A stretch of 36,755 bases of DNA from Trichomonas tenax (lineage: Eukaryota > Parabasalia > Trichomonadida > Trichomonadidae), in contig JALKBU010000494.1 of NCBI GenBank assembly GCA_023091735.1, forward strand, positions 1 through 36,755, in the 5' to 3' direction. This document shows positions 1 through 8,632 of the stretch, in pieces. The position numbers and the translations under genes were made by a program. Position 1 is the stretch's first letter. The number at the start of each line of letters is the position of its first letter. The notes below the pieces were generated by a model. That model had not been told where the DNA came from. It saw only the letters and a list, made by a program, of their open reading frames with translations, and searched no databases.

Positions 1-2
1 CA

Positions 3-230
3 GAAGAAGAATTAAATACAATTGTTCATCCATCAGGTTCGTGGTATATAAATGGGAACTTTGATTATAGAGTATTTGATTGTGAAAACGTCAAAAGTAT
101 AGAATTTACCTTAAAGTTCAAATCAACGGCAACAATTAGTGATGTAATTAGTGCTTTAAATCAAGCACCAACATATGGATGGTTTGAAGGTTTAATAAAA
201 TTTAATGATTATACTTATCAACTTTGCTGA
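3..230 (+). CDS. C-terminal part of a gene cut by the window edge, probably Maverick-linked
   Basis: One frame is open from base 3 to a TGA at 228-230 and encodes about 75 residues, beginning EEELNTIVHPSG and ending FNDYTYQLC. No start is visible because the gene enters from the left. I do not recognise a domain. The peptide is soluble, with no membrane segment and no cysteine-rich motif. It lies only 56 bp upstream of a protein-primed DNA polymerase B, on the same strand, and the gap carries a compact promoter-like block. By position I infer that it is another Maverick/Polinton gene. The sequence alone does not prove this. Confidence 0.45.
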   Translation, partial: EEELNTIVHPSGSWYINGNFDYRVFDCENVKSIEFTLKFKSTATISDVISALNQAPTYGWFEGLIKFNDYTYQLC

Positions 231-236
231 GGAACT

Positions 237-287
237 TAAAAAAACTAACTTGGTTTTATTTTTATTTTTTTTTTATTCTTACATAAA
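237..287 (+). promoter_or_regulatory. T-rich promoter-like block ending in TTTTTATTCTTACATAAA
   Basis: The 56-bp gap before the polymerase ORF holds an A-run, CTAACTT, a long T-rich stretch and the 18-mer TTTTTATTCTTACATAAA (270-287), whose last A is the A of the ATG. The same 18-mer, with a similar AAAAACTAA plus T-rich lead-in, recurs at 36709-36726 before the last ORF of the window. The repetition before two putative Maverick genes suggests an element-specific promoter. Activity is inferred, not shown. Confidence 0.5.
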
Positions 288-1375
288 TGAATCAAAAAGT
301 AACAACCAAATTATGTGATAACAGTATTAGAGCTGAAGGAAGAAAGAAGTTTAAACAGTTCTATAATATTCCTGATGGAATTAATCCTAAAACTCGCAGA
401 AGTTATTTAAATGAAGCCATTGATGCATATGAAGGATTCGATGTTTCATCCGAAAGTGATGAGTTATGTAGGAAGTTTAAAATAAATATTGATTATTACT
501 TCGTAAAACCACAACCTGATGATGTTGATATAAATAAAGTTCAATTTAATTTAGTTGATTCTATTCTTGTAGATCCTGATTCTCTGACAGTTAATATACT
601 CCTTACACAATCACCAAGTGGAAAATTACACACTGATAGAATCGCTGATGTTGAAAAATTAACAGGTTACAGAGTTTTTCCATATTGCAAGGAAGAAATT
701 TATTCAATTTGTGATGATCCAGAACAAAAACATCAATCACGATTTCTAAAACATTGTGAAAAATGCAAAGAAAATAATGGTCGATTAATTCAAGACGTTC
801 AATTGAACAAATGAGGAATTACAATTATCTAAATGTGCAACATTGAATGCATACTTAAAACCGTTCATGGTCTCATCAACAGTAAAAAATGATTCTAAAA
901 CATTCACTAAAATCTTTTGTTTAGTCTCATCTGAAACATTCATTGCTGATTGGATTGAGTGGTTATTTAATGTTGCTGCCGAAGTTTCAGAATCAAATAT
1001 TAAACAATACGCTTCATTAAGAAGTGCTAAAAACTCAGATGAGTTCAACGATTTATTAAATGGAGAATTTAACACTGTCAATGTTATAGGTTTCAATTCC
1101 GGAAAGTTGGATTTAAATCTAATTCTTCGTGAATTAAATACAGCAAAATGGAAAATTATCTTAGAAGTTATGAGGTAATTTCTGAAGAAGTAAGTACATC
1201 AACAGGTAAATCGTGCAATATTAATGAAGAATCATGCAGGAAATCAAAAGAAGTTTACGATAAATATTTCGGCAATTGCGAAGTTTTCCATGGACTTCAT
1301 GAAGAATTTGACTGGAAACAGTATGAACTTCCAGCAAGAAAGAAGTTTTGCATGCAAGTCAAAATATCGTTATAA
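287..1375 (+). pseudogene. polB: Maverick/Polinton protein-primed DNA polymerase B, N-terminal part, frameshifted and truncated
   Basis: Three abutting reading frames form one protein. 287-814 encodes 175 aa. 813-1178 continues in the next frame (starting EELQLSKC). From about 1150 to 1375 the frame changes again. Visible features are a DxEKLTG segment followed by a C/H-rich stretch (PYC...H...FLKHCEKCKENNGR), as in the N-terminal finger-like region of Maverick polymerases, and IGFNSGKLDLNLI at about 1088-1126, which fits the ExoII region (N...D) of a family B 3'-5' exonuclease. An ExoI DxE and the palm motifs are absent. Protein-primed PolBs are about 1000 aa or longer, so most of the enzyme is missing. 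The two shifts are at about 812 (one extra base) and about 1150. The break at 1375 is followed by AT-rich DNA and then an unrelated gene copy. The family call rests on motif pattern only. Confidence 0.6.
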
Positions 1376-1566
1376 CGATCAAAGGATAAAAAGAATTTGA
1401 GAATAAGCAATTGATGATTTGATTTTTATTGCGATATGATACAGAATGTGCAATAGATACAAATATGATATAATCGATGATTCTACAGATCCTTTTGAGA
1501 GCAAAATCAAATGATTGTGAGCAATTTGGTTCAAGGTTCAAAAAATGAATTGAGAAGTCAATAAAA

Positions 1567-1572
1567 TCATTT
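1567..1572 (+). promoter_or_regulatory. Initiator-like TCATTT before the dead GPDH copy
   Basis: TCATTT matches the trichomonad initiator TCA(+1)YW. Its A lies 11 bases before the former start codon (now ATA, 1580-1582). It suggests that the duplicated copy included the core promoter. Confidence 0.45.
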
Positions 1573-1579
1573 TTTCGTA

Positions 1580-2609
1580 ATATCGTACAAGTTAAGCATC
1601 ATTGGTGCAAGCAGCTTCGGAAGCTGCATCACTAAACTGTGCGCAGAGAACATCTGGAACGTCGATTGCATGGACAACGAGATCAAGCTTTGGGTCAACT
1701 CGAAGAACTTGACATACATCATCAACATGACTAACGAGAACACTAAGTACATGCCAGGATACAAACTCGGATTGAACATGCGCGCATACAACGACATCCT
1801 CAAAGTATGCGATGCAGATTTCTTCATCTTCGTCGTCCAGCACCAGTTCCTCCCGACATCTTGCACAAGATGAAAGGCCACGTCAAGAACACTGCGACAG
1901 GATGCGTCCTTACTAATGGAATCAACTTCAAGGATGGACACATCCAGCTGCTGACAGACACAGTTGAAGACATCCTCGGCATCAAGTGCGGCTCTCTCAT
2001 GGGTGCGAACATCTCGATGGAGATCGCATGCGGTGACTTCTGTGAGTCAACACTCGCATTCCCAGAAGTCCCAGAGCGCTTTGGGCAGATCTCTTCGACT
2101 GCAATAACTTCAGGATCTTTTGCACAGACGACATCGTCACGCAGCAACTTTCAGGAACGATGAAGAACATCATCGCACTCGGCGGCGGCTTCCAGCTTGG
2201 TCAGTCCACGAAGGCAGCAATCCTGAGAGAAGGATTCGTCGAGATATACGAGTTCGCGAAGATGATGTTCCCCGACAGGAACGTCGGCATCATGACGATG
2301 GTCGAGTCATGCGGCTTCAGCGGCATCGTCGCATCATCATACGGAGGCTGCAACAGGAAGTGCGCCGAGTACTTCGTCAAATCCGGCAAGAGCATGAAGG
2401 AGTGTGAAGAAGAGTTGCTTAACGGTCAGAAGCTTCAAGGAACACTCGCAGCAGAGGAAGTCTACAAGATTCTCCGCGCTAAGAAGTCATGCCACAAGTT
2501 CCATCTCTTCACTACAATCCACCTCATCGACGAGCGCAAGATCTCGCAAGAGTCCATTGTCAACTACCGCTGCAATCACATTCACACACACATGCACAAG
2601 TCTTCATAA
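1580..2609 (+). pseudogene. gpd: NAD-dependent glycerol-3-phosphate dehydrogenase, broken copy
   Basis: The sequence follows cytosolic GPDH almost end to end: an N-terminal dinucleotide fold (SIIGASSFGS), INMTNENTKYMPGYKL, FVVQHQFLP, then KMKGHVKN, SLMGANISMEIA, the NAD/substrate segment MKNIIALGGGF, MVESCGFSGI, SSYGGCNRKCAEYF, and LLNGQKLQG near the C-terminus. The intact enzyme reduces dihydroxyacetone phosphate to glycerol 3-phosphate in the cytosol. Damage: the start ATG is ATA at 1580, the Rossmann GxGxxG reads GASSFG, one base is lost near 1855 (FLP to DILHK), and a second frameshift lies near 2082. The three pieces use frames of 1670, 1807 and 2160 and end at a TAA at 2607-2609. The copy is clearly more GC-rich than its flanks, as expected of a highly expressed metabolic gene. 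It is a recent pseudogene of a gene that is probably intact elsewhere. Confidence 0.9.
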
Positions 2610-2707
2610 GACATATCATATATATTATTTACTAAACCCGTTCTATCCCTTTAAATTGAAAAAAAAAAGAATTTGATTATCAATAATTCAAACAAATTTT
2701 ATTAAAT

Positions 2708-4000
2708 TCATTCACTATCTTTCATATCACGGAAGAACGGAAGGTTCAGGATGTTAAAGACAGCTGGACGCTGTTTAGTTTCTGTCTTGATGCACATCTC
2801 AACAATCTGTGCAATTTCTGGGTGCTGAGCAGCAAATTCTTGAGGAATCTCTCCAGATGATCTCAACTTTCTAATGTTGACTGTCTTTTCCATCCATGTC
2901 TTGAATCCTGAATACAATTCGAACGCAACAATTCCAAGGCTATACACATCATCCGCTGGACTGCTTCTGTGTCCATTCAGCTGCCTTGGAGATGAATAAA
3001 GCGGTGTTCCGACATCACGCACTGTTTTGTTTGCTTTTCCTGCTTGAGAAATGACAAGTTTATCAATAGGACGCAAATTAAGAGATCCAACACGCGGCTG
3101 CATAGACTGTGTCGTCTTGTTTTGGAATTTATAATCCTTCTTTCCTTTCATTGATGCAATTCCGAAATCAATCACTGTAATCTTTCCATAGGCACGAACA
3201 ATGATATTACTTGGCGAGAAATCTCTGTGTATGATATTCTTTGAATGTATTTCATTTAAAGCGAGCGTGATTTGATATAACAAAATTTTTCTTTCTTCAT
3301 CAGTCATTTCTCTCTTTTGAAATAGATAGTCACACAGTGTTAATCCAGGAACATACTCCATCTGGATATATAATGTGGCTTCTGACTCGCTATTTGACGA
3401 TTCTAGCCATGAACTGTAATATCTAACAATTCTTGGCGAGTTTAATGCAGCCAGACATTGCACTTCACGAACAGCGGTCGAAATTTCATCTTTTGATATA
3501 TTTATGATTTTCAATGAGTAATATTGTTCATCGATTAAATTTAATACTTTGATAATTTTACCATAACCACCGGATCCAATGTCTTCTACTTTTTCGTAGT
3601 ATTGGTTAAACGGAGAAGCAACTCTAGGTGGAATAATTGGAGTTTGGAAAGGAAAATTTTGCGGAATTAAGTTTCTCGTCTGTAATTCTTGAGTCAAATG
3701 CGGAACCATATCCATTTGGTTCGATTTCTGGCACAATTCCTGTATAGTGCTCAATAACCAAGAATAATCTTCAAAAGTTGGTGAATCTTTTTTAGGATTT
3801 GAGACGTCTTCTGGCGGTAATATGAAGGATGTCTGCTTTTTCTGTCGTGATTTCTTGTTTATTTCATCAATAACACTCGAAAAATTTTGATTTTCGTCTG
3901 AATTCGATGAATCTGAGTAATTTTCTTCCCTGTTGTTGTCCATGAAGTTGTAATCGATGTACCCTTCCTCAATTTCGATCGCGTCCGGATCTACTTCCAT
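2708..4000 (-). CDS. Ser/Thr protein kinase, PEK/eIF2alpha-kinase-like, 430 aa
   Basis: Residues 1-125 are an acidic, probably disordered leader rich in D, E, S and N. The kinase domain spans about 135-425: Gly loop GSGGYG (142-147), ATP lysine K164 (YSLKII), alphaC glutamate E179, RIVRYYSSWLE (190-200, a PEK-family-like signature), HRDFSPSN (258-265), DFG (278-280), GTPLYSSPRQ (331-340) and DVYSLG (351-356). Two residues are unusual. The catalytic-loop lysine of HRDLKPxN is S262, and the APE glutamate is R339. The activation segment is long, about 50 residues between DFG and GTPLY. Asp260, Asn265 and Asp278 are kept, so activity is possible. PEK kinases phosphorylate eIF2alpha under stress, but no regulatory domain identifies the input here. 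The start is supported by TCATTT 10 bp upstream. An AATAAA follows the TGA. Confidence 0.85.
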   Translation of the reverse strand: MEVDPDAIEIEEGYIDYNFMDNNREENYSDSSNSDENQNFSSVIDEINKKSRQKKQTSFILPPEDVSNPKKDSPTFEDYSWLLSTIQELCQKSNQMDMVPHLTQELQTRNLIPQNFPFQTPIIPPRVASPFNQYYEKVEDIGSGGYGKIIKVLNLIDEQYYSLKIINISKDEISTAVREVQCLAALNSPRIVRYYSSWLESSNSESEATLYIQMEYVPGLTLCDYLFQKREMTDEERKILLYQITLALNEIHSKNIIHRDFSPSNIIVRAYGKITVIDFGIASMKGKKDYKFQNKTTQSMQPRVGSLNLRPIDKLVISQAGKANKTVRDVGTPLYSSPRQLNGHRSSPADDVYSLGIVAFELYSGFKTWMEKTVNIRKLRSSGEIPQEFAAQHPEIAQIVEMCIKTETKQRPAVFNILNLPFFRDMKDSE

Positions 4001-4007
4001 TAAAATA

Positions 4008-4013
4008 AAATGA
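4008..4013 (-). promoter_or_regulatory. Initiator TCATTT of the PEK-like kinase
   Basis: On the minus strand the bases before the ATG read TCATTTtattttaATG. The TCA(+1)TT core would give an 11-nt leader, typical of trichomonads. Confidence 0.6.
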
Positions 4014-4438
4014 CAAAAATATATTTGCTTGAAATTTTGATCGTATATTCTGCTTATTTGGCTTCTTTCAAGCTGACTTCCGTGATGACATAAACTTATT
4101 CATCTAACAATTATAAAAATAATTATGAAAAAATGTTTATTTATAGAGTTTTCTTGTCTAGATTATAACATATTTAATTTCCCAATCGTTAGAGTAGCTA
4201 TATAAATTGTTGTAATTCAAAATCATCGTAAAAAGTTCATTTTATTATAAGTATTTAAAATTTTTAATTATAATTTTGCTTTTTACGTCCGAGATACCTA
4301 TCAATTCTACAATCCTTCAGCTAGTTTAGTTGATTTTGATAATACCAAGATGTGAAATTTAAATATATTTCCGTGAAATACAATTTTTATATAACAAAAC
4401 ATTTGATATAGAGGCAATTGCTGACAATAACCATAACA
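4014..4438. other. AT-rich intergenic region
   Basis: This lies between two minus-strand kinases. It should hold the distal promoter of the downstream kinase and the 3' end of the dead one. I see no ORF, repeat or strong inverted repeat. Confidence 0.5.
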
Positions 4439-5429
4439 TCATCTTGATGTGATTCTCCACGCTTTAATATTAGGTCCTAATTTCAATAATGGCTTAACAG
4501 GGGCGGCACGGCCTGTTTGACCTTTGTTCATCTGCTGCTCCTGGTGCGTATTCATTTCGAGCTTCGGAAGAATGAACTTAGGCTTGTTATTAACAGTTGG
4601 CTGTTGATTTGCACTCGGGAAGGTTTCTGGTTGATTTATTATCTTATCAAGTTCTTCTCTCATAAACTTAGTTGTTGGTCTCTTTTCTGGATCCAAATCC
4701 AAACACCTATTGATGATTCTTCCTAATAACCCTGGAACGAGAATTCTCTTCTGGATATTTCCTTTCTTTAAGTTTTTGATGAATTTGGATTCGCTCGTGT
4801 CATCAAATGGAAACATTTGCATCAAAAAAATATGAATTGTCACTGCGAGGGATCAAATGTCTGAAGAAAAACCGTTATACTTCTGGTGCATGATAACCTC
4901 TGGGGCCATGTAATGGGTTGTTCCACAGAAAGTTCCGATATTTACTGCGTTTTCTTTTGCGAAACCGAAGTCAATGAGCTTTGGATTGTTGTTATTGTCG
5001 AGAACAATGTTATCGGGTTTGATGTCACGGTGGACAATTCCTCGTTCGTGCAAATAGGAAATCGCGTCAATAATTTTTGACGAGATTTCAAGTCTCTCAT
5101 TGAAGGAAAAGAGACACCTATTTTGAAGTACTTCTATAAGATTTCCATTTGGCAAATATTCCATAACAATTACGATAAAATCTTCTTCTTTTATAGATAA
5201 TTTTATAGACTTTCACCAGATTTGGATGATTCAATCATGTAGATATCCTCAGTTCAGTCTCAAGGTACTTTATTATTCCCAAATCAGTGATCTTTCTTCT
5301 ATCGAAAATCTTCAATGCGACATTTTCATACGTCTTCGTGACACAGCCGACCCAGATGCTCGAGTAAATGCCAGATCAGATCTTCCTCACTAAAGTGTAA
5401 TTTCCTATTATTTCAGGAACATCGGACAT
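4439..5429 (-). pseudogene. Ser/Thr protein kinase (CAMK/AMPK-like), degraded
   Basis: Read on the minus strand from ATG 5429, the protein starts MSDVPEIIGNYTLV. It continues through a Gly-loop-like GSGIYSSIW, VALKIF (ATP lysine), LNHPNLVKVY, MEYLPNGNL, HRDIKPDNIVLD, DFGFAKE, CGTTHYMAPE and D-I-[stop]-SLAV, then subdomain XI LDLDPEKRP and a basic, Pro/Gln-rich tail ending WRITSR. All catalytic residues survive. The frame is lost by a two-base shift just after LVRKI (about 5385), a TGA in the ISTx-LNHP stretch, a shift near 5190, and a TGA at 4853-4855 replacing the invariant Trp of DxWSLGV. The order and spacing of subdomains show a formerly complete single-domain kinase of about 330 aa. It is next to another kinase gene on the same strand but is not its duplicate. 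Confidence 0.85.
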
Positions 5430-5761
5430 TTTTTTTGAGATATTTACATTGAAATTTTCATTAAATTATTTTCGTATTTTGTGTTATATCACTATTAGTA
5501 GGTTAATATTTTCCCTTTTTATCAAAAAACGTATTTTTGTTTTTGGTTAGAGATACACCCATATACTCTAAAAACAAAGTTTTTAAAATTGAAATGACAA
5601 TTTGAAAAGTGACAATGTAAAATTTTTCACATTGATTTTATATTAAAGGAAACTAGATTCTAGAGTTTTTAAGGTTTCTTTTTCAGAGATCGTAACAAAG
5701 TTGCAATAATGGTCAATGTGACAGATCTATACAAAGCAATATTAAAAAAAAGTTGTTGAGA
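5430..5761. other. AT-rich intergenic region
   Basis: This is upstream of the dead kinase. It contains AAAAGTGAC at about 5606, a string seen before several genes here, but no coding potential. Confidence 0.4.
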
Positions 5762-6198
5762 CTCAGTTACGCACAGAATGAATCTCTCAGCCAAACATTG
5801 TCATCTTCACTCTTTATTATCTTGTTTTTCAAGTTTTATGTTCCAAAATTTTTAAAAACGATTTCAAGTTGTCATCAAGCCCTCAGTTATGCACAGAATG
5901 AATCTCTCAACCAAACATTGTCATCTTCACTCTTTATTATCTTGTTTTTCAAGTTTTATGTTCCAAAATTTTTAAAAACGATTTCAAGTTGTCATCAAGC
6001 CCTCAGTTATGCACAGAATGAATCTCTCAGCCAAACATTGTCATCTTCACTCTTTATTATCTTGTTTTTCAAGTTTTATGTTCCAAAATTTTTAAAAACG
6101 ATTTCAAGTTGTCATCAAGCCCTCAGTTATGCACAGAATGAATCTCTCAACCAAACATTGTCATCTTCACTCTTTATTATCTTGTTTTTCAAGTTTTA
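5762..6198. repeat. Minisatellite: 120-bp unit, about 3.6 copies, with an ABAB higher-order pattern
   Basis: Copies start at 5762, 5882, 6002 and 6122. The last stops at base 77 of the unit. Units are nearly identical. Copy 1 differs at one extra base (TTAC for TTAT). A single G/A position alternates: copies 1 and 3 read CTCAGCC, copies 2 and 4 read CTCAACC. This implies a 240-bp dimer was duplicated. Because 120 is divisible by 3, a 148-codon frame stays open by chance (40-residue periodic peptide), but it has no ATG start, so I do not call it coding. Confidence 0.95.
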
Positions 6199-7162
6199 AG
6201 TTTGATAATTTTTCACAATAATCTACAAGTTAAGGATATCAATCCCTAAGTTACATATAGAGTTTTAAGGACAAATTTAAAAGTTTATAATCTGTAACAT
6301 TTAATGATAGTTTTTCAAAAACGGACATCTTCATAATGCTTACTCATAAAATTAGACTTTTCACATCATTTTTGTTTCAATAAGAATCTTGGTATATATT
6401 GAAGATAAATATTCGAATATAATACATAATTGAAAATAGGACATTTTTCCTTTACAAATGTCAGAATTCGAGTTTGTGGGTCAGAACCTTAAAATGTAAC
6501 TGCACTATTATTACACACTCTTTTTTTTTCATAAAATATGTTTATTAATTTACATGACAAAATTTTTGATCTTTAGTATTTCATTGTTCCCTTTGAGATT
6601 TAGACTCTCTAAGAGCTAGTTTCCTATTTTGCAAAATATGATATAATAGATTTAAGGTTTTGGCAAAGGCCTTCTCACTCTTACTCTTTAAAAAGTGGTA
6701 TCCGGAGGTAAAAAGTGTTGGATTGCGAGGGACAGTAAGAATTCACACCATTCCTTGTACTATAGCTTGCATAAAGACTAGGGTCCTCATTCAATGAGAT
6801 TGTTATTTTAATTGAAATTACATATTCACCGAAATTAACAAAATTTTGGAATTAGATGCAAGTTAGCCAACAGAATGCAATAAAATCAATAATTATATAT
6901 GCGCATTCTATTCTATAAGTTGATAACTGGGGAAAAAATTGGCAGTCGGGTTTGGTTCAAAAATGAAATGGTATAATATATGGCATACTGTGGAAGGAGT
7001 AGTAATGTTTGCTAAGCGAAACTGACGAAGGAAATTGAAATACTGAGCTCATTTCGAAAATTGATTAAACAAGGTATATGTTGATCATTAGCATTATTAT
7101 TTCATTGAGATAGCAATAACACACGGGAGAGCAACATTTTGAATCGATAATTTACTCGATTT
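6199..7162. other. AT-rich intergenic region
   Basis: No ORF or family remnant is recognisable. It carries one copy of the recurrent TTTACATGACA string at about 6550. Confidence 0.4.
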
Positions 7163-7262
7163 CCAAAGTCTCTGTTTCAGGTTTCATTCTCAGTGTTGTT
7201 ACCACAGCACAGTCGCCTTAGTGCATTAGCACTGAGGATGAAGCCTGAAACAGAGACTTTGG
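7163..7262. repeat. Long hairpin: 33-bp inverted repeat, 34-nt loop
   Basis: Arm 7163-7195 begins CCAAAGTCTCTGTTTCAGG and pairs with 7230-7262. 31 of 33 positions are complementary, and both exceptions would be U-G wobbles in a plus-strand RNA. The loop itself contains a small AGTGC/GCACT palindrome. Weaker complementarity continues outward (GAGATAGCAATAACACAC near 7101 against GTGTGTGTGATATCTC near 7290). No gene overlaps it. It could be the core of a fold-back mobile element or an RNA hairpin. Confidence 0.85.
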
Positions 7263-7824
7263 GTGTGTTTTTTGTTCATCACCGTGTGTGTGTGATATCT
7301 CGATGGCACTGTGATGGAACGATCCAAAACACTATAGAGATAGCACTCACACAGAAAGCTTGTAAACACGAAAGAAATAAATTAATCTCATTTTTATTTC
7401 TTTGTTTGTGATACATTCTAACGCTACAGTAGTCACAAGATACTATAGACAAGTGAAGTATGTGACATATAAAGCTCTCAGACACAATGATTTATGTTTT
7501 CTTGCACCAAAGTCAATGTGCTGCACGCTTGACTTCATGCATGCTAAACACAGCAATAACAAATAAAACACATATGGAAACCATGGTAACCTCTAGATAA
7601 CACACATATAAACATATATGCCTATACAACATATATTTTCTATCCTATGTTTTGGTGAGAAATAGCTGAATCATTCATTCCTTGAGTCGATTATTTTTTG
7701 TATATAAAAACATCACATAACGAGCTCAATATTGTGTCTTATATCTATATCTACTGACTTCTTTTTATATCCTGATTCATTCATATACTTTATTCGGACA
7801 AATTTTCAACCTCCTATTTCATCG
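7263..7824. other. Intergenic region
   Basis: It contains a degenerate third copy of the GAGATAGCA...CACAC string at about 7337, and nothing coding. Confidence 0.4.
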
Positions 7825-8232
7825 ATGTGCAAGTTAACATTGACGGAATTAACAACGAAATCATGTTTTATATTATTAAATACAGATGATTACATCGAAA
7901 TTGATGGGCAAAGGTTTTATTTCACTGATGAGTATTCAGAAATTACAACTCTAGGGTTTGCAGATCTCTTGAGTTCAATAATACATTCAAAACTTGAAGT
8001 GTTGGTAAATCTTACAAAAAGATTATGTTTTAAGTAGGAAAAACATTTTGTGATTAATTCAATGAGTTATAATGTCAGACTTATTTCAGGATTTTATAAC
8101 ATACAATTACCAACAAAACCGTCGACGGAAGTGACTGCGATCTCTGTCGGATTGACTTTATCAACCCCTGTGCTAAACATTATTTTTAATTTAGGTTCGA
8201 AATGTTATAATAACAAATTGCACGTATGTTAG
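7825..8232 (+). pseudogene. Small ORF with one in-frame TAG, Maverick-structural-protein-like
   Basis: The reading frame is open from ATG 7825 to TAG 8230 (135 codons) except for a single TAG at 8035-8037. It starts MCKLTLTELTTKSCF, passes DDYIEIDGQRFYF, and after the stop continues MSYNVRLISGFYN and SVGLTLSTPVLN. The MSYN...G.Y...SVG..LSTPVL pattern resembles a protein I associate with trichomonad Mavericks, possibly capsid-related. That is recall of a pattern, not an alignment. TCATCG directly abuts the ATG as a partial initiator. No other Maverick gene lies nearby, so it would be an isolated remnant. A downstream start (GTG/ATG around 8050-8062) could give a short second ORF, but the continuous frame favours one broken gene. 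Confidence 0.45.
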
Positions 8233-8621
8233 AATATTATAGATTGTTATATAGTTAAAATTATTTGCCATAATTTTCTTTTTTCAAAAAAAAAAAAAGG
8301 AAATCATTTGTTTTTCATTATGAAAAAAATAGTTCTATTGAAAGTTAGATAATTATAATAGAGACATCACTTGGTATTTGATATAGCAACAGAAGTAATG
8401 GATTTAATTGTTAAAGATGCAAAGAATTAATCTTTTTTTTGCATCAGAATCAGCATATTAATTTTTCAAAAATGAATTCATATATAGCTATTAATATTCG
8501 ATTAATACACAATATTACAAACTGTAGTACCAAAGTTTATTGAATTTCAGATTGGTTTTTTTTAAGACATTTGTCAATTTGCCGACATTTTTTGGCAAAT
8601 TTTGGTATAGTAAAAGTGACA
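8233..8621. other. AT-rich intergenic region and promoter of the PDI-like gene
   Basis: It contains a 13-A run near 8287 and, close to the gene, AAAAGTGAC (8612-8620) immediately before the initiator. Confidence 0.4.
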
Positions 8622-8630
8622 TCATTTCAT
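8622..8630 (+). promoter_or_regulatory. Initiator TCATTTCAT of the PDI-like gene
   Basis: TCATTT (8622-8627) overlaps a second TCAT (8627-8630). The ATG is at 8633. Both fit TCA(+1)YW and would give leaders of 3-9 nt. Confidence 0.6.
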
Positions 8631-8632
8631 AA

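Noticed and set aside
812..1150. Programmed frameshifting in the PolB-like gene
   Set aside because: Two shifts, no slippery heptamer at either site, and the gene is truncated, so mutation is simpler.
5753..6199. 148-codon ORF with 40-residue repeats
   Set aside because: It has no ATG and exists only because the 120-bp repeat unit is divisible by 3. No initiator or known motif.
7193..7411. 72-codon ORF across the hairpin
   Set aside because: It lies inside the inverted repeat, lacks an initiator and has no recognisable protein features.
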